From Elusimicrobiota bacterium (lineage in GTDB: Bacteria > Elusimicrobiota > Elusimicrobia > 2-02-FULL-39-32), in assembly GCA_016180425.1 (NCBI GenBank), contig JACPBF010000014.1:1-64000 (forward strand): a DNA stretch of 64,000 nt, given 5' to 3'. A model generated the notes under the pieces. It saw only the letters and a list, made by a program, of their open reading frames with translations. It ran no database searches and was not told the DNA's origin. The translations under genes and the position numbers were made by a program. How positions within the stretch are numbered: the first letter of the stretch is position 1; each line of letters begins with the position of its first letter. Shown here piece after piece: positions 62,801 to 64,000 of the stretch.

Positions 62801-63598
62801 CTAAACAATGGATCTACTCTTTGCAAAGGAATTGATAAATTTTTTAGCTTCTTCAATAAGCAGGGCATCTTCTTTTTTCTGCAAAAGGATTTCTACAAGC
62901 GCTGAACCAATAATAAAACCATCCGCTTCTTGAAAATTTGAAAGTTGTTCTGGTTTTGAAATCCCAAACCCAAGGAGAACCGGTAAAGAAGAATTTTTTT
63001 TGACCTTTTTCAAGAAATGAGATACTTCTTTTATGGGCAGGTTTTTTCTCGCCCCAGTCACGCCCGTGACTGAAACTGTATAGACAAAGCCAGAACATTC
63101 TTTTGTAATTCTTTTAACTCTAGCTTCTCCAGAGGTAGGCGCTACTAGATAAATTAAAGAAAGACCATTCTTTGTAAACGCATTTTTAGCTTCCTCATTT
63201 TCTTCTGGAATAAGATCAGGAAGAATCACCCCGTCAAAACCAGCTGTCTTTAAATCTCTGGCGCTTTTGTTCCATCCTTTGTGATAAAGCGGGTTAGAAT
63301 AACTCATGAGAATAAGAGGCACATCTGTTTTTTTGCGCAAGTTCTTTCCCAGCTGAATCAAATGTTTCCATCCCACTCCATTTTTTAAAGCTATTTCTGA
63401 AGATTGTTGAATGGTCGGGCCATCAGCAATTGGGTCAGAAAAAGGCAGTCCAATTTCAAAAAGGTCAGCCCCGCTTTCCTCTAAGGCAAGAACTAATTTT
63501 TCTGTCATCTTAAGATTGGGAAATCCAAGAGTAAGAAAAATTGACAATGCTTTTTTTTTGTCTCTTATTTGTTTAAATTTTTTACTGATCCGATCCAT
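62801..63598 (-). CDS. trpA: Tryptophan synthase alpha chain
   Basis: About 265 residues from the ATG at 63598. The frame is open to 63628, but the family N-terminus begins MDRISKKF and the trpB stop is at 63602-63600, one base above. Catalytic Glu and Asp are in the block FEIGLPFSDPIADGPTIQ. Later motifs: GFDGVILPDLIPEE, VAPTSGEARVKRI, GFVYTVSVTGVTGAR, LGFGISKPEQ. It cleaves indole-glycerol phosphate and channels indole to TrpB. Confidence 0.96.
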   Translation of the reverse strand: MDRISKKFKQIRDKKKALSIFLTLGFPNLKMTEKLVLALEESGADLFEIGLPFSDPIADGPTIQQSSEIALKNGVGWKHLIQLGKNLRKKTDVPLILMSYSNPLYHKGWNKSARDLKTAGFDGVILPDLIPEENEEAKNAFTKNGLSLIYLVAPTSGEARVKRITKECSGFVYTVSVTGVTGARKNLPIKEVSHFLKKVKKNSSLPVLLGFGISKPEQLSNFQEADGFIIGSALVEILLQKKEDALLIEEAKKFINSFAKSRSIV

Positions 63599-63599
63599 T

Positions 63600-64000
63600 T
63601 TAAATCCATTTTTGAACTTCTGCCACATCCTTGTCTCCCCGTCCAGAGAGACATACGATCACAACTTCATTTTTAGAAAGCTGGGGCGCTGTCTTTTTTA
63701 AATAACCAATGGCATGGGCTGATTCAAGCGCAGGGATGATCCCTTCCATTTTAGAGAGCAACCAAAGTCCATTTAAAGCCTCTTCATCTTTAATTGAAAC
63801 ATATTTTGCTCGTCCTGAATTTTTGTAAAAGGAATGTTCCGGACCCACACCGGGATAATCTAATCCCGCAGAGATAGAGTGAGTTGGCTGGATCTGTCCT
63901 TCTTGATTCTGAAGCACATAGGATAAGGCTCCATGTAAAATACCGGGACGACCTTTAGATAGGGTTGCTGCGTGAAAAGATGTATGGACCCCTTTACCCG
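63600..64000 (-). CDS. trpB: Tryptophan synthase beta chain, C-terminal part
   Basis: The frame runs off the right edge, so only about 132 C-terminal residues are seen. They match Trp[48 protein letters not shown] and the phosphate-side SGRGDKD near the end. The conserved PLP lysine lies outside the window. It is upstream of and one base from trpA, so the pair is co-transcribed and probably coupled. Confidence 0.95.
   Translation of the reverse strand, partial: GKGVHTSFHAATLSKGRPGILHGALSYVLQNQEGQIQPTHSISAGLDYPGVGPEHSFYKNSGRAKYVSIKDEEALNGLWLLSKMEGIIPALESAHAIGYLKKTAPQLSKNEVVIVCLSGRGDKDVAEVQKWI

Overview
This window reads as chromosomal DNA of an AT-rich, Gram-negative (double-membrane) bacterium from a candidate phylum. 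LptF, LptG and LptD are present, as are two outer-membrane beta-barrel families, a lipid-carrier sugar transferase and an O-antigen-type ABC exporter. Giant repeat-rich secreted proteins, a short divergent sigma-54, an archaeal-type phosphoglycerate mutase and a SprA/PorV pair outside an obvious Bacteroidota background suggest an Omnitrophota- or Elusimicrobiota-like lineage. That placement is inference only. Almost every gene is on the minus strand; lptF-lptG is the exception. One tRNA gene was found. No CRISPR, transposase or phage genes were seen.

Layout, left to right. (1) 1-8812: a surface-protein and sigma-54 module. The genes rpoN, a soluble histidine kinase and an NtrC-type activator form one operon. 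Just below it lie two tandem palindromic sites, then a well-formed -24/-12 promoter, then a giant fibronectin-III-like secreted protein, an Ig-like secreted protein and a partial, frame-disrupted secreted protein. This looks like a self-contained sigma-54 circuit controlling cell-surface proteins. (2) 8911-13741: tRNA-Leu(GAG), secG, apgM, pgk, gap and comF. (3) 13877-26438: a SprA/Sov-like giant translocon, lptF-lptG, and an operon of two M6 metalloproteases flanking a PorV-like protein. Both proteases carry C-terminal domains like those that target cargo to type IX secretion. (4) 26520-29140: ahcY and metK. (5) 29165-57248: a 28-kb one-way cluster for an exported surface glycan. It has GDP-mannose genes (cupin isomerase, phosphomannomutase, nucleotidyltransferases, Gmd), dTDP-sugar genes (rmlA, rmlB, rmlD-like), UDP-glucuronate/xylose genes (ugd, uxs), a WbaP/WcaJ-type initiating transferase, GT2/GT4/GT9 transferases, GT-C-like membrane proteins, an O-antigen ligase/polymerase and a Wzm/Wzt exporter. 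(6) 57309-64000: lptD, a ROK sugar kinase, folC, accD, trpA and partial trpB.

The main unusual signals are three. First, the sigma-54 circuit has its regulators, enhancer-like sites and target promoter within 4 kb. Second, a type IX-like set (SprA, PorV and sorting-domain proteases) lies in a compact locus without PorK/L/M/N in view. Third, three intergenic palindromic elements of about 143 bp occur; two share a conserved core but have different, locus-specific self-complementary arms. Several promoters also sit so close to their start codons that leaderless transcripts are likely.
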